Below, in pieces: positions 38,331-49,546 of a stretch of 64,000 bases of DNA. Source of the DNA: Alkalihalobacillus pseudalcaliphilus (GTDB taxonomy: Bacteria > Bacillota > Bacilli > Bacillales > Bacillaceae_D). A program made the translations under genes and the position numbers. Under the pieces are notes generated by a model. The model ran no database searches, was not told the DNA's origin, and saw only the letters and a list, made by a program, of their open reading frames with translations. How positions within the stretch are numbered: position 1 is the stretch's first letter; each line of letters begins with the position of its first letter. The stretch lies in the NCBI GenBank assembly GCA_001038565.1, contig LFJO01000010.1, positions 92,759-156,758 on the forward strand. The letters run 5' to 3'.

Positions 38331-40658
38331 ATGGTCGAAGCCAATAAGAAACGACAAATTCCGCTTCTGCCTTTACGCGGGTTGCTCGTATTTCCAACGA
38401 TGGTATTACATTTAGATGTAGGAAGAGCAAAATCAGTTCAGGCATTAGAGTATGCAATGGATCATGATGAGGAGATTGTTTTAGCTACACAAAAAGAAAT
38501 CTCTATCGATGAGCCAAAGGAAGATGACATTTATTTAATTGGTACATTAGTTAAAATAAGTCAGCTTCTTCGTCTGCCAAATGGAACGGTGCGCGTACAT
38601 GTAGAAGGTTTAAAAAGAGTAAGGATCGAAAGGTTCTTGGATAACGAGGAATTTTTAAATATTGAAGTGGAACAATTAGAGGATGAAGATTTTTACAAAT
38701 CACCTGAATTACAAGCGATAATGCGTAATATGCTAAAAATGTTTGAGCAATATTCAAAAGTCTCGAAAAAAGTATCACATGAGACATTACAAACGATTAA
38801 AGAAATTACAGAGCCAGGACGATTGGCAGATGTTGTTTCAGCCAATTTACCACTTAAGCTTCATGAAAAACAAGAACTATTAGAAATTAGTTCTGTTCGA
38901 GATAGACTCCTTCACTTAATCCAAATTTTAAATAATGAGCAAGAAGTACTTGGCTTAGAGAAGAAAATTGGGCAACGTGTCAAGAAGTCGATGGAAAAGA
39001 CACAAAAGGAATACTATCTGCGCGAACAAATGAAGGCTATTCAAAAAGAACTAGGCGATAAAGAAGGTCGAAGTGGCGAGATTGCGTCTTTAAGAGAACA
39101 AATTGAACGATCTGATATGCCTGAACATGTCTTAAATAAAGCATTAAAGGAATTAGACCGTTATGAAAAAATGCCTTCCAATGCAGCAGAGAGCTCGGTG
39201 CTGCGTAATTACTTAGACTGGTTAATTCAATTACCGTGGACAAATGAAACAACGGATGATTTAGATGTCAATCGTGCTGAAACGATTTTAGATGAGGACC
39301 ATTATGGCCTAGAAAAAGTCAAAGAACGTGTCTTAGAATATATCGCTGTTCAACAGTTAACTCGTGAGTTGAAGGGTCCAATACTCTGTTTGGCAGGACC
39401 ACCAGGGGTCGGGAAAACATCTTTAGCTCGATCTATTGCGAGGTCGTTAAATCGCCAATTTGTTCGAATTTCTTTAGGTGGTGTGAGGGATGAAGCCGAA
39501 ATCCGCGGCCATCGTCGTACATATGTGGGGGCTATGCCCGGTCGTATTATTCAAGGGATGAAGAAAGCAAAAACGATTAATCCGGTCTTTTTATTAGATG
39601 AGATTGATAAAATGGCTAATGATTTCCGTGGCGATCCTTCATCCGCTTTATTAGAGGTATTAGATCCAGAGCAAAATAACAGCTTCAGTGATCATTTTGT
39701 TGAAGAGCCTTATGATTTATCCAAAGTCATGTTTGTGACTACGGCGAATAATATTGGGACGATTCCAGGTCCGTTATTAGATCGTATGGAAATTATTAAT
39801 ATTCCGGGTTACACGGAATTAGAAAAACTCCATATTGCAAAGGATTATTTAGCAAAAAAGCAAAGAGCTGATCACGGTCTAACCGGCAATATGTTACGTT
39901 TTCAGGATGAGGCTTTAATTAAAGTTATTCGAGAATATACACGCGAAGCAGGAGTTCGTACATTAGAACGACAACTTGCGGCGATTTCACGTAAGGCTGC
40001 AAAGGTAATTGTAGCTGGAAATAAAAAACGAGTAACAGTAAATGAAAAGATGATTGAAGAAATGTTAGGTAAGCCACGATACCGCTTTGGTCTTGCTGAA
40101 GAAGAGGATCAAATTGGGGCAGCGACAGGACTAGCTTATACGACTGCGGGTGGTGATACCTTATCAATTGAGGTTTCTTTAGCGCCTGGTAAAGGAAAAT
40201 TAACTCTGACAGGAAAACTTGGCGATGTGATGAAGGAATCCGCACAAGCGGCCTTTAGTTATATTCGTTCTCGTTCAGAAGAATTAGAGATTAATTCGAA
40301 TTTCCATGAGGAAAATGATATTCATATACACGTACCAGAAGGGGCAACACCTAAGGATGGCCCTTCGGCTGGGATTACAATGGCGACAGCTCTCGTATCT
40401 GCCTTAACAGAAAGGCCGGTTAAGCGTGAAGTAGGTATGACAGGGGAAATGACACTACGTGGCCGTGTATTACCGATTGGTGGTTTAAAGGAAAAATCGA
40501 TGAGTGCTCACCGAGCGGGTCTGAAAACGATTATTATTCCTAAAGATAATGAGAAAGACCTTGAGGACATTCCCGAAAGCGTCCGTAAGGATTTACAGTT
40601 TATATTAGTGTCACATTTAGATGACGTATTAAAACATGCATTGGGAGAGAAAAAATGA
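38331..40658 (+). CDS. lonA: ATP-dependent protease La (LonA)
   Basis: Soluble protein quality-control protease. The 775-residue protein has a LON substrate domain ([13 protein letters not shown]...), a coiled linker, AAA+ with GPPGVGKTS and the [10 protein letters not shown] box, and a C-terminal protease domain with catalytic Ser in [11 protein letters not shown] and Lys in [22 protein letters not shown] precedes ATG. The stop overlaps engB (ATGA). Confidence 0.98.
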   Translation: MVEANKKRQIPLLPLRGLLVFPTMVLHLDVGRAKSVQALEYAMDHDEEIVLATQKEISIDEPKEDDIYLIGTLVKISQLLRLPNGTVRVHVEGLKRVRIERFLDNEEFLNIEVEQLEDEDFYKSPELQAIMRNMLKMFEQYSKVSKKVSHETLQTIKEITEPGRLADVVSANLPLKLHEKQELLEISSVRDRLLHLIQILNNEQEVLGLEKKIGQRVKKSMEKTQKEYYLREQMKAIQKELGDKEGRSGEIASLREQIERSDMPEHVLNKALKELDRYEKMPSNAAESSVLRNYLDWLIQLPWTNETTDDLDVNRAETILDEDHYGLEKVKERVLEYIAVQQLTRELKGPILCLAGPPGVGKTSLARSIARSLNRQFVRISLGGVRDEAEIRGHRRTYVGAMPGRIIQGMKKAKTINPVFLLDEIDKMANDFRGDPSSALLEVLDPEQNNSFSDHFVEEPYDLSKVMFVTTANNIGTIPGPLLDRMEIINIPGYTELEKLHIAKDYLAKKQRADHGLTGNMLRFQDEALIKVIREYTREAGVRTLERQLAAISRKAAKVIVAGNKKRVTVNEKMIEEMLGKPRYRFGLAEEEDQIGAATGLAYTTAGGDTLSIEVSLAPGKGKLTLTGKLGDVMKESAQAAFSYIRSRSEELEINSNFHEENDIHIHVPEGATPKDGPSAGITMATALVSALTERPVKREVGMTGEMTLRGRVLPIGGLKEKSMSAHRAGLKTIIIPKDNEKDLEDIPESVRKDLQFILVSHLDDVLKHALGEKK

Positions 40659-41242
40659 AAGTAACACAAGTAGAATTAGCGACGGTTGCCGTAAAACCTG
40701 AGCAATACCCAACCACATTGCTACCGGAAGTAGCTTTAGCAGGACGCTCAAATGTTGGGAAATCATCTTTTATTAATAAAATGATTAACCGAAAAGCTTT
40801 AGCACGTACATCTGGACGACCAGGTAAAACACAGACGTTGAATTTTTATATGGTGAATGAGCTTTTATATTTTGTTGATGTTCCTGGATACGGGTTTGCG
40901 AAAGTATCCAAGAAAGAACGTGAAGCATGGGGAAAAATGATTGAGACGTATTTACAATCGCGTGAACCGTTAAAAGCCGTTATTCAATTAATTGATCTTC
41001 GTCATAAACCATCTGAAGATGATAAGCTCATGTACAATTGGTTAAAACATTTTGGGATTCCTGTTATTATCGTGGCAACAAAAAGTGACAAGATTCCTAA
41101 AGGAAAATGGCAAAAACACCAAAAAGTAATTGAAAAAGAATTAGAGAAGGATCCGAGCGATCCAGTCGTCCTTTTTTCTTCCGAAACTGGGCAAGGCAAA
41201 GAAGAGGCATGGAAAAAGGTTCAATATTATGTAAGTCAGTAG
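40655..41242 (+). CDS. ysxC: ribosome biogenesis GTP-binding protein YsxC/EngB
   Basis: Essential GTPase in assembly of the 50S subunit. The 195-residue protein has G1 [10 protein letters not shown]2 region [12 protein letters not shown]3 DVPGYG, G4 TKSDK and G5 FSSETGQG. It overlaps lonA by 4 bases, as in B. subtilis, so translation is coupled. Confidence 0.97.
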   Translation: MKVTQVELATVAVKPEQYPTTLLPEVALAGRSNVGKSSFINKMINRKALARTSGRPGKTQTLNFYMVNELLYFVDVPGYGFAKVSKKEREAWGKMIETYLQSREPLKAVIQLIDLRHKPSEDDKLMYNWLKHFGIPVIIVATKSDKIPKGKWQKHQKVIEKELEKDPSDPVVLFSSETGQGKEEAWKKVQYYVSQ

Positions 41243-41247
41243 AAGGA

Positions 41248-41280
41248 AGCAGGGAGCATTGGTGTTCCCTGCTATTATTT
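41248..41280 (+). terminator. intrinsic terminator after ysxC
   Basis: AGCAGGGA and TCCCTGCT pair around 10 bases; the tail is ATTATTT. Confidence 0.6.
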
Positions 41281-41544
41281 GTGTTCATTAAGTCGTTTGG
41301 AATGTGAGAAGTATTTAATTAGAATTATTATAAAGAATATGTTAGAATGTATGTGGTTATCAAGATACAGTCTAATGAAATCGGATATAAACGTTATAAT
41401 GTGGTAAAACTAGTTTGTAATCGAGTATAAAGGATGAGTAGTGGGAACGTTTACTCTTTAGTTGTGTTCTTATCGTTACAGGATTCGTGTCGTAGCGGAT
41501 CCGTCTAACAGGCTTCATCTTTTCTTCACATTTAAAAAAGTTCT

Positions 41545-41574
41545 TTGCATTTTTACATGTTATAATTATTATAA
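41545..41574 (+). promoter_or_regulatory. hemA promoter with perfect PerR box
   Basis: TTGCAT (41545-41550) and TATTAT (41567-41572) are 16 bases apart. TTATAATTATTATAA at 41560-41574 matches the PerR consensus TTATAATNATTATAA without mismatch and covers the -10. PerR represses hemAXCDBL in B. subtilis, so peroxide-inducible heme synthesis is expected. The rest of the 41281-41722 gap holds no gene. Confidence 0.9.
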
Positions 41575-41722
41575 ATAAGACTGTTTGCAATGCTTCTGAT
41601 AGGGAAAGAAGCTTATATATATCGAGAAATGCTAAATCGTGTTGTTGGATGGTGAGTGTTCACTCCGTTTAAGACGATTCAGACATTTTAGTGCTAAAAA
41701 GGATTAGGGGGTGACCGGCAGG

Positions 41723-43105
41723 ATGTATACGTTATTAGTAGGTTTGAATTATAAAACGGCACCTGTCGAAATGCGTGAACGCTTTACTTTTACTGAGGAT
41801 GAATTACCGCAAGCTTTGAATCAGCTACGAAATATGAAGAGTATTTTGGAATGTGTCATTATTTCTACCTGTAATCGAACGGAAATTTATGTTGTGGCCG
41901 ATCAACTGCATACAGGCAGACATTTTACGAAAACATTTTTATCAGAATGGTTTCATATGCCTAAAGATGATTTCACGATGTATTTAGACATTCGTGAAGA
42001 AGAGCATGCAGTTGAGCATTTATTAAAAGTATCTTCTGGCTTAGATTCAATGATTTTAGGGGAAACCCAAATTCTTGGACAAGTCCGGTCAAGCTTTTTA
42101 CTGGCACAAGAGCAACAGGTAACAGGGACGATTTTTAACCATTTGTTTAAGCAGGCGATTACATTTGCTAAGCGTGCTCATTCACAAACGGATATTGGAA
42201 AACAGGCTGTATCCGTTAGTTATGCGGCGGTTGAGCTTGGTAAAAAGATATTTGGACAATTTGACCATAAGCATGTACTCGTTTTAGGTGCAGGAAAAAT
42301 GAGTGAGCTGACAGCCAAGCATTTACATGGTAATGGAGCAAAAGAAATTACTGTCATTAATCGGACATATGAGAAAGCAGAAGAACTTGCTGTTAAGTTT
42401 GCTGGTCAAGCAAGGGCTTATGCCCAGTTAGAACATTCGTTAACAGAAGTAGATATATTAATTACTTCTACAGGAGCACGAGATTTTGTTATCTCTAAAG
42501 CAATGGTAGAAAAAGCAATGAAAAAACGTAATGGTAAACCGTTATTTATGGTCGACATTGCCGTTCCACGTGACCTTGACCCTGAAATTGCGAGTTTTGA
42601 TAATGTCTTTTTATATGACATTGATGATTTGCAAAATATAGTGGAAGCTAATCTTGCAGAAAGAAAAAGAGAAGCTGAAAAAATTGAGCTCATGATGGAA
42701 GAAGAAATTGTCGCGTTTAAATCTTGGCTTAATATGTTAGGAGTCGTACCGATTATTACAGCTCTTCGTTCAAAAGCTTTAACGGTACAAGCAGATACGA
42801 TGGAAAGTATCGAACGAAAAATGCCTGATTTAACAGAACGCGAACGCAAAGTTTTAAGTAAACATACGAAAAGTATTGTGAATCAGCTTTTACGTGATCC
42901 CATTACACGTGTAAAGGAATTAGCTGGTGATGAAAAGGCAGAAGAGGCCCTGCAAATGTTTACGAAAATCTTTGCTTTAGAAGATGAGCTTGAGGTTCAA
43001 AAACAGAAAGAAAGAATTAAAAAGGCTGAAGAGGAATGGGAGAATGCCAAAAAATTAGATGTCGTAGCAGCAAATATACAACAAAAGGCTGCTGTACGCT
43101 CTTAA
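41723..43105 (+). CDS. hemA: glutamyl-tRNA reductase
   Basis: First committed step of C5 heme synthesis: reduces Glu-tRNA(Glu) to glutamate-1-semialdehyde with NADPH. In the 460-residue protein Cys50 in STCNRTEIY is the catalytic thiol. [16 protein letters not shown] is the substrate site and [17 protein letters not shown] the NADPH site; a C-terminal dimerisation helix follows. The ATG at 41723 follows AGGGGGTGA; a GTG four codons earlier overlaps that site. Confidence 0.97.
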   Translation: MYTLLVGLNYKTAPVEMRERFTFTEDELPQALNQLRNMKSILECVIISTCNRTEIYVVADQLHTGRHFTKTFLSEWFHMPKDDFTMYLDIREEEHAVEHLLKVSSGLDSMILGETQILGQVRSSFLLAQEQQVTGTIFNHLFKQAITFAKRAHSQTDIGKQAVSVSYAAVELGKKIFGQFDHKHVLVLGAGKMSELTAKHLHGNGAKEITVINRTYEKAEELAVKFAGQARAYAQLEHSLTEVDILITSTGARDFVISKAMVEKAMKKRNGKPLFMVDIAVPRDLDPEIASFDNVFLYDIDDLQNIVEANLAERKREAEKIELMMEEEIVAFKSWLNMLGVVPIITALRSKALTVQADTMESIERKMPDLTERERKVLSKHTKSIVNQLLRDPITRVKELAGDEKAEEALQMFTKIFALEDELEVQKQKERIKKAEEEWENAKKLDVVAANIQQKAAVRS

Positions 43106-43125
43106 TAGATAAGGGATGACGACTT

Positions 43126-43938
43126 GTGAATTGGATTTATCCTCTGACGATTGTCTTATACAGTATTAGTGTCAGTTGTTATTTTGTCGATTTTTTACTA
43201 AACAACCGGAGGGTCAATCGAGTGGCTTTCTGGTTGCTTTCGGTTGTGTGGCTTTTACAAACCGGTTATTTTTTAATTCGTGCCTATACACTAGAGTATA
43301 TTCCGATCATTAGTCAGACTGATGGGCTCTTTTTTTATGCATGGACGCTTGTGACAGTCTCGTTAATGATTAATTGGTTTTTTCGAGTCGATTTCCTTGT
43401 GTTCTTTACGAATTTAGTTGGCTTTGCAATGCTAGCTTTTAGTTTATTTGCGACAAATCCGAATCATCCTGTTGAGCTTCAGCATTTGCTAAGCCTTGAG
43501 CTGATGGTGATTCATATCAGTTTTATTTTCTTATCCTATGCCGCTTTTACTCTCGCTTTTGCCTTTTCCATTATGTATGTTTTATCGTATCAAATGTTAA
43601 AGCGGAAAAATTGGAGTAAGCGACTGCAAAGGTTTGGTTCTTTAACTAGCTTGGATAAAATGGCTTTTCGCTCGACATTAATTGGAGCACCGTTACTGCT
43701 CATCGGGATCATTCAAGGCGTTATTTGGGCGACAGTAGAGCTCGATCAATTTATATGGTATGACACTAAGGTGTTAACGTCCTTTCTAACATTAGGGATT
43801 TATCTTGTTTATCTGTATAATAGAGTGGTGAAGCATAAGCAAGGTTATGAATTTGCCCTACTTAATATTGCAGGCTTTTTAGTCCTATGTATTAATTATT
43901 TTCTATCAAGTCAATATACGAGCTTTCATTTATGGTAG
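43126..43938 (+). CDS. hemX: HemX, CcsA-like integral membrane protein
   Basis: A 270-residue protein with about eight transmembrane segments that lowers HemA level in B. subtilis. It resembles the cytochrome c assembly protein CcsA: conserved W in WLLQTGYF, HISFIFLSYAAFTLAFAFSI, and late WAT / Y.VYLYNR segments. Translation starts at GTG after AAGGGATGA. It is second in hemAXCDBL. Confidence 0.93.
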   Translation: MNWIYPLTIVLYSISVSCYFVDFLLNNRRVNRVAFWLLSVVWLLQTGYFLIRAYTLEYIPIISQTDGLFFYAWTLVTVSLMINWFFRVDFLVFFTNLVGFAMLAFSLFATNPNHPVELQHLLSLELMVIHISFIFLSYAAFTLAFAFSIMYVLSYQMLKRKNWSKRLQRFGSLTSLDKMAFRSTLIGAPLLLIGIIQGVIWATVELDQFIWYDTKVLTSFLTLGIYLVYLYNRVVKHKQGYEFALLNIAGFLVLCINYFLSSQYTSFHLW

Positions 43939-43964
43939 TGTGAGTAGCAGAACGGAGGATTTTT

Positions 43965-44897
43965 ATGAGGAAGATTGTAATCGGTTCAAGAAAAAGTAAT
44001 TTAGCATTAACACAAACTAATTGGGTCATTGACCAGTTGCAAAAGCTTAACGTCCCTTTTGAATTTGAAGTAAAAAAAATTGTTACAAAAGGTGATCGTA
44101 TTTTAGATGTGACGTTATCTAAAGTAGGTGGAAAAGGACTATTTGTTAAAGAAATTGAACGTGCCTTAGCAGATGGAGATATTGATATGGCGGTTCATAG
44201 TATGAAGGATGTTCCGTCTGAGCTACAACCAGGCTTTACGATTGGAGCTGTACCAGAGCGTGAGGATCCACGTGATGCTTTTATTTCAAATGATCATATC
44301 AAATTAGCAGACTTACCGAGTGGCTCTATAATCGGGACTAGTAGCTTACGTCGCTCTGCCCAAATTTTATCATTACGACCTGATTTACAAGTACAATGGA
44401 TTCGCGGTAACGTTGAAACGAGATTAAAGAAGCTTGAAGAAGAGAATTTCGATGCGATTATTCTTGCAGCGGCAGGATTGAAAAGACTAGGTTACTCTGA
44501 AAAACTTGTAACCGAATATATTGATAGTACCGATTGTATTCCAGCTGTCGGACAAGGGGCTCTTGGCATCGAATGTCGTACAGACGATCAAGAGGTCAGA
44601 GATCTTCTTGCTCAAATTAATGATGCCGTAACAGAAAGAATTGTCTCAGCAGAGCGTGCTTTTCTCCATAAAATTGAAGGTGGTTGTCAGGTGCCGATCG
44701 CTGCTTATGGCACACTTTTAGATGACGGCTCTATTTCATTAACGGCTTTAGTCGGGTCGCCTAATGGAAAAACGATTTTAAAAGAAACACAAGTAGGAGA
44801 ACATCCAGTTGATTTAGGTGTATCCGTGGCGAATGTGTTATTAGAACAAGGAGCCCGTGCGATTTTAGAACAAGTAAAAAATGAAAATGGCGAATAA
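43965..44897 (+). CDS. hemC: hydroxymethylbilane synthase (porphobilinogen deaminase)
   Basis: Joins four porphobilinogen units into hydroxymethylbilane. In the 310-residue protein Cys241 in [11 protein letters not shown] holds the dipyrromethane cofactor. [22 protein letters not shown] and [10 protein letters not shown] are substrate-binding segments. ACGGAGG precedes ATG. It overlaps or abuts hemD. Confidence 0.97.
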   Translation: MRKIVIGSRKSNLALTQTNWVIDQLQKLNVPFEFEVKKIVTKGDRILDVTLSKVGGKGLFVKEIERALADGDIDMAVHSMKDVPSELQPGFTIGAVPEREDPRDAFISNDHIKLADLPSGSIIGTSSLRRSAQILSLRPDLQVQWIRGNVETRLKKLEEENFDAIILAAAGLKRLGYSEKLVTEYIDSTDCIPAVGQGALGIECRTDDQEVRDLLAQINDAVTERIVSAERAFLHKIEGGCQVPIAAYGTLLDDGSISLTALVGSPNGKTILKETQVGEHPVDLGVSVANVLLEQGARAILEQVKNENGE

Positions 44898-45696
44898 GAT
44901 GCCAAAGGGTGAAGCGTTACAAGGCAAACATGTGGTTGTCACGAGAGCGGCTCATCAAGGCACGGAATTTGAAACGCAACTAAAGGCTGCTGGTGCTTTT
45001 GTCACACAGATGCCATTACTCACATTTGAACGCACCGAGTTAACAGAAATGGAAAAGGAAGCTGTTTCTCACTTTCAGACGTTTGACTGGCTCGTTTTTA
45101 CGAGTAGTAATGGTGTTCGTTTTTTTATGGACGCTTTATCCTCTTTTGGGATAGAATCTGAACCTACATCTTGGCCTCAAATCGCTGTAGTTGGTGAGAA
45201 AACAGCGGCTACACTTAGAGAATATCAACTTCAGGAGAAGCTCGTTCCTAAGGAATATGTCGCTGAGCGTTTTTTAGAGGAGCTACAAGAACTGGTAAAT
45301 AGTGAGGATTCTGTGTTGTTGATTAGAGGTAAGCTCGGGCGTAGGCTCATAGCGGAACAGCTTTCACAACTTGTTCAAAAGCTGACTGAAGTGACTGTCT
45401 ATGATACGGTGTTTCCAGCTGAAGCGCAGGAACAGTTTAAACATTTGTGTGATCAGCATATTGACCTTTTTACATTTACAAGTTCCTCGACGGTCCACCA
45501 TTTTGTTCAACTTTTACAGGAATTCAAACTAGACTGGCAGGAATATCCATGGAACTTTGCTTGTATTGGTCCAATCGCAGCCAAGACATGTAGACATTAT
45601 GGACTACCTGTTGTCATTATGCCTGATACATATACGATTGAGGCTTTATCGAATGCGATTATCGCGTATTATGAGGAGGAGAAAAGTAATGAGTGA
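44881..45696 (+). CDS. hemD: uroporphyrinogen-III synthase
   Basis: Closes and inverts ring D to give uroporphyrinogen III. The 271-residue frame has the two-domain HemD fold: [35 protein letters not shown] and [14 protein letters not shown]. The start is uncertain: ATG at 44881 or 44887 overlaps hemC, and ATG at 44899, two bases after the hemC stop, best fits the family N-terminus and could be used by re-initiation. None has a strong ribosome site. Confidence 0.93.
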   Translation: MKMANKMPKGEALQGKHVVVTRAAHQGTEFETQLKAAGAFVTQMPLLTFERTELTEMEKEAVSHFQTFDWLVFTSSNGVRFFMDALSSFGIESEPTSWPQIAVVGEKTAATLREYQLQEKLVPKEYVAERFLEELQELVNSEDSVLLIRGKLGRRLIAEQLSQLVQKLTEVTVYDTVFPAEAQEQFKHLCDQHIDLFTFTSSSTVHHFVQLLQEFKLDWQEYPWNFACIGPIAAKTCRHYGLPVVIMPDTYTIEALSNAIIAYYEEEKSNE

Positions 45697-46669
45697 GATT
45701 CAATTTAACCGTCACCGTAGGCTGAGACAAAGTAAAAGCATGCGGAATATGGTTCGTGAAACGAGTGTTAGTGTGCATGACTTTATTCACCCTATTTTTG
45801 TCATTGAGGGGGAACAAATAAAAAATGAGATTGCCTCGATGCCAAATGTGTTTCAATGGTCTCTTGATCTTTTGGATGAAGAAATAGATGAAGTGGTCAA
45901 ACTTGGTATTCAATCCGTCATTATTTTTGGTGTGCCTGCCCATAAGGATGAAAAAGGAAGTTTGGCTTATGATGATCAAGGTATTGTGCAAAAGGCAATT
46001 CGCCAAATTAAAGCAAGACATCCAGAGCTAACCGTTATCGCTGATACATGCTTATGTCAATACACTGACCACGGACATTGTGGAATTGTAAAAGACGGAC
46101 AGGTTTTAAATGACCCGACCTTGGATTTATTAGCTCAAACAGCGGTTTCCCAAGCAAAGGCAGGAGCAGATGTGATTGCTCCTTCTAATATGATGGATGG
46201 ATTTGTTGCGGCGATTCGCCATGGTTTAGATGGTGCAGGTTTTGAAGAGGTACCGATTATGTCCTATGCGGTAAAATATGCTTCGGCTTTTTATGGCCCG
46301 TTTCGAGATGCGGCTCACAGTACGCCCCAATTTGGTGACAGAAAAACCTATCAAATGGATCCTGCCAATCGTTTAGAAGCCTTGCGCGAGGCCCAATCTG
46401 ATATGGAAGAAGGAGCCGATTTCTTAATTGTTAAGCCTGCTCTTTCCTATTTAGATGTGATTCGTGAGGTAAAGGATTATTCAGGCATGCCAGTTGTCGC
46501 TTATAATGTAAGTGGTGAATATTCCATGATCAAAGCAGCTAGTCAAAACGGTTGGGTTGATGAGAAAGCGATTGTTTTGGAAAAGCTCATGAGTATGAAG
46601 CGAGCGGGTGCGGATATTATTCTAACTTACCATGCCAAAGATGCGGCAAAGTGGTTAAAGGAACAATAA
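45689..46669 (+). CDS. hemB: delta-aminolevulinic acid dehydratase (porphobilinogen synthase)
   Basis: Condenses two 5-aminolevulinate molecules to porphobilinogen. In the 326-residue protein the zinc-type cysteines are in [14 protein letters not shown], the first active lysine is in [18 protein letters not shown] and the second in [11 protein letters not shown]. The ATG at 45689 follows GAGGAGG and overlaps the hemD end by 8 bases. A longer open frame upstream lies over hemD and is not conserved. Confidence 0.97.
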   Translation: MSEIQFNRHRRLRQSKSMRNMVRETSVSVHDFIHPIFVIEGEQIKNEIASMPNVFQWSLDLLDEEIDEVVKLGIQSVIIFGVPAHKDEKGSLAYDDQGIVQKAIRQIKARHPELTVIADTCLCQYTDHGHCGIVKDGQVLNDPTLDLLAQTAVSQAKAGADVIAPSNMMDGFVAAIRHGLDGAGFEEVPIMSYAVKYASAFYGPFRDAAHSTPQFGDRKTYQMDPANRLEALREAQSDMEEGADFLIVKPALSYLDVIREVKDYSGMPVVAYNVSGEYSMIKAASQNGWVDEKAIVLEKLMSMKRAGADIILTYHAKDAAKWLKEQ

Positions 46670-46687
46670 TTGAAGGAGGAACAACAC

Positions 46688-47974
46688 ATGCGATCATTTA
46701 ATAAATCAGAAGAGGCTTTTCAAAAAGCATTACCATTAATGCCAGGTGGGGTTAATAGCCCTGTTCGTGCATTTAAGTCTGTTGATATGAACCCTGTATA
46801 TATGGAGAGTGGGAAAGGCTCGAAAATATATGATATTGATGGAAATGAATATATCGACTATGTGCTTTCATGGGGGCCTTTAATTTTAGGGCATGCCGAT
46901 GAACAAGTCGTGGAGAAGTTAAAAGCAGCAACAGAAAAAGGAACAAGCTTTGGTGCTCCTAATGAGATGGAAACAAAGCTAGCAGAGCTAGTTATTGACC
47001 GTGTTCCTTCTGTGGAAGTTGTCCGTATGGTTAATTCAGGAACGGAAGCGACCATGAGTGCTCTTCGTTTAGCTCGCGGATATACAGGTAAAAATAAAAT
47101 CCTAAAGTTCGTAGGCTGCTACCATGGACATGGCGATTCTTTATTAATTAAAGCAGGATCTGGTGTGGCAACATTAGGTTTGCCTGATAGCCCTGGTGTT
47201 CCAGAGTCAGTTGCTCAAAATACATTAACCGTTAACTATAATGATTTAGAGAGTGTTCAATATGCATTTGATACGTTTGGTGATGATATTGCGGCTGTCA
47301 TTGTAGAACCTGTTGCAGGTAATATGGGGGTTGTTCCTCCAATTGCAGGTTTTCTAGAAGGTTTACGAGAGATTACAAAAAAGCATGGTTCTCTATTAAT
47401 TTTTGATGAGGTTATGACCGGCTTCCGTGTTGGCTATCATTGTGCACAAGGCACTTTAGGAGTAACACCTGATTTAACATGTTTAGGAAAAGTTATTGGT
47501 GGCGGACTTCCAGTTGGTGCCTTCGGTGGTAAGCGTGAAATTATGGAACAAATTGCTCCAAGCGGTCCAATTTATCAAGCGGGCACACTTTCTGGTAATC
47601 CACTCGCGATGACAGCGGGTTACGAGACGTTGTCACAATTGAGACCAGCTGATTATGATCGTTTTGAACAATTAGCGGAGCGTTTAGAAAATGGCTTAGT
47701 TGCTGCCGCAAAAAAGCATCGTATCCCACATACGGTTAATCGAATCGGTTCGATGGTTGGCTTTTTCTTTACAGATGAGCATGTCATCAATTTTGATGTT
47801 GCAAAAACATCTAATGTTGAGTACTTTGCTCAATATTTCAGGGAAATGCTACAGCAAGGTGTATCATTACCACCATCGCAATTCGAAGGAATGTTTTTAT
47901 CAACGAAACATACGGAAGATGATATTGACCGAACGATTGCAGCAGCAGAAGTTGCTTTTTCAAAAATAAACTAG
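46688..47974 (+). CDS. hemL: glutamate-1-semialdehyde 2,1-aminomutase
   Basis: PLP enzyme making 5-aminolevulinate. In the 428-residue protein [17 protein letters not shown] and YHGHGDSLL bind PLP phosphate, [11 protein letters not shown] carries the aspartate, and the Schiff-base lysine is in [23 protein letters not shown] precedes the ATG at 46688. It is last in hemAXCDBL and has a terminator after it. Confidence 0.97.
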   Translation: MRSFNKSEEAFQKALPLMPGGVNSPVRAFKSVDMNPVYMESGKGSKIYDIDGNEYIDYVLSWGPLILGHADEQVVEKLKAATEKGTSFGAPNEMETKLAELVIDRVPSVEVVRMVNSGTEATMSALRLARGYTGKNKILKFVGCYHGHGDSLLIKAGSGVATLGLPDSPGVPESVAQNTLTVNYNDLESVQYAFDTFGDDIAAVIVEPVAGNMGVVPPIAGFLEGLREITKKHGSLLIFDEVMTGFRVGYHCAQGTLGVTPDLTCLGKVIGGGLPVGAFGGKREIMEQIAPSGPIYQAGTLSGNPLAMTAGYETLSQLRPADYDRFEQLAERLENGLVAAAKKHRIPHTVNRIGSMVGFFFTDEHVINFDVAKTSNVEYFAQYFREMLQQGVSLPPSQFEGMFLSTKHTEDDIDRTIAAAEVAFSKIN

Positions 47975-47990
47975 AGTAAAGGTACTCTCC

Positions 47991-48033
47991 ATACCCCTTT
48001 CTTAGACGTATTGTCTAGTAGGGGTATTTTTTA
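47991..48033 (+). terminator. intrinsic terminator after hemL
   Basis: ATACCCCT pairs with AGGGGTAT, with inner AGAC/GTCT, followed by TTTTTT. The rest of the gap to 48228 shows no gene; CCAATGGATTGG near 48194 followed by TTCTTTTT is a weaker hairpin. Confidence 0.85.
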
Positions 48034-48228
48034 TTGGGAATGTATGGGCATGTAAGTAGATCATGGGTATTGGAGTTGCTGGAATTAGGTCAACTGAATG
48101 AAGTGATGCGGATACGTGTCTATGTTTGCATCTGTTAGCTGGAACAAACCTGGAGTCTTCATGGCTAGTCACGCTATCATTTAACTAAGTATCTCCAATG
48201 GATTGGGGTTCTTTTTCCTTGCTCCTTA

Positions 48229-48258
48229 TCATATTCTTTAATGACTTGTCATAGAGTT
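48229..48258 (+). promoter_or_regulatory. predicted sigma-E promoter of spoVID
   Basis: TCATATT (48229-48235), a 14-base spacer and CATAGAGTT (48250-48258) fit the sigma-E pattern (kmATATT - 14 - CATACAnT). B. subtilis spoVID is known to depend on sigma-E. Confidence 0.7.
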
Positions 48259-48332
48259 TAATTGTGTACGTAACATCATTCGAACAGAGCTATGAGTAAG
48301 TTAGATAGTAGAATTAAGGGAGGTAATCAGAA

Positions 48333-49517
48333 ATGACACAGGAACACCCTTCAAAATTATCTTTTTCTATTGAAGAGTCAGTTTGGCTGAATAAAGGTCA
48401 AGAAGTGAAAGAAGTTCTTTCTATGTCTTTAGAGCCAGAAATTACAATCGAAGAAAATAACCAAAATGTGTGTATTAAAGGTGGGCTACGATTATTAGGG
48501 GAGTATATTGCGGTCAGTCGTGAAGAAGCAGAGCTTCAACCTGATCAACCTTTAGAGGATCAAATCACATATCGGTCTGTGGAAGAGTTTCATATAACGG
48601 ATGAGGGTAAAGGTGAGATCAAACACTTTTTCCCGATTGATGTGACGATTCCAACGAGTCGTATTCATAACTTAGCAGATGTATATGTAAAAGTAGAATC
48701 GTTTGATTACGATTTACCAGAGAAAAGCTGCATACAGCTCACAGCCGATGTGACGATCAGCGGGATGTCAACGCAGCAAGAGGTAGATAGAGAAGATGAG
48801 GACTATGTAGAAGACGTTGACTATGAAGAAGAAGGGGCGGAGCTTGAGGAAGGTACCTTCAGTTTTGAAGCGAAAAAAGCGGATGAATTAGAAGTGACAC
48901 ATCGTGAGTCACCACCGACGTATGAAGAATCTGCTGGTGAAATCGAAGAGCAAGAGATTGAAGAAGAACTTAGCATGGAGACCGAACGAGAAGAGGAACC
49001 AGAAGTGGCATCACGTCCGATTCCGGCTCCTAAGCTTGAAGTTGCAGCCAAAAATGAAAAGCAGCCATTAGAATATTTGTATAAGAAAAAAGACAAACAA
49101 GAAGGGCCAAAAGCCGCGTTAGAGAACGAAGAGACTGTACCTGATTCCAAAGAGGAGCCAGCGCTTGCTATGATGCGTTCTAGTGCGACTGCTTTTGAGG
49201 AAGAAGTGGAAGAGGAACGAGAAGAGGTTATAGAACATGTAGGTGTACAGGAAGAAGATGATGAACCTGTTGAGAGTGAAGAAGTAGAGAGACCACGTAA
49301 AGAAGAAAATGCACTCTATTTAACAAAAATGCTCACAAAGGGTGAGGAAAAGTTCTCGAGGTGGAAAATGTGCATTATTCAAGAGAATGAATCTTTAGAT
49401 GCAATTGCAGAGCGTTATGATATACCTGCAAGCACATTAATTCGTTTTAACCGACTAAAAGAAGACCAAGTGGAGGAAGGCCAAATCCTATATATTCCTG
49501 TGACTAATCAATCGTAA
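48333..49517 (+). CDS. spoVID: stage VI sporulation protein D (SpoVID)
   Basis: Spore-coat encasement protein that holds SafA and the coat to the forespore surface. The 394-residue protein has a conserved N-terminal domain (about 1-150, SIEESVWLNKGQEVKEVLSMSLEPEI), a long Glu-rich low-complexity middle (about 150-330) and a C-terminal LysM domain (CIIQENESLDAIAERYDIPASTLIRFN) at about 345-390. It is much shorter than the B. subtilis protein of roughly 575 residues, the difference being in the acidic middle. GGGAGG precedes ATG. Confidence 0.92.
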   Translation: MTQEHPSKLSFSIEESVWLNKGQEVKEVLSMSLEPEITIEENNQNVCIKGGLRLLGEYIAVSREEAELQPDQPLEDQITYRSVEEFHITDEGKGEIKHFFPIDVTIPTSRIHNLADVYVKVESFDYDLPEKSCIQLTADVTISGMSTQQEVDREDEDYVEDVDYEEEGAELEEGTFSFEAKKADELEVTHRESPPTYEESAGEIEEQEIEEELSMETEREEEPEVASRPIPAPKLEVAAKNEKQPLEYLYKKKDKQEGPKAALENEETVPDSKEEPALAMMRSSATAFEEEVEEEREEVIEHVGVQEEDDEPVESEEVERPRKEENALYLTKMLTKGEEKFSRWKMCIIQENESLDAIAERYDIPASTLIRFNRLKEDQVEEGQILYIPVTNQS

Positions 49518-49546
49518 TGAGCGTCACTAGTAAGAGGGATAAATCA

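Noticed and set aside
45557-45688. N-terminal extension of hemB over hemD
   Set aside because: Family N-terminus begins at 45689 after GAGGAGG; the upstream part is hemD in another frame.
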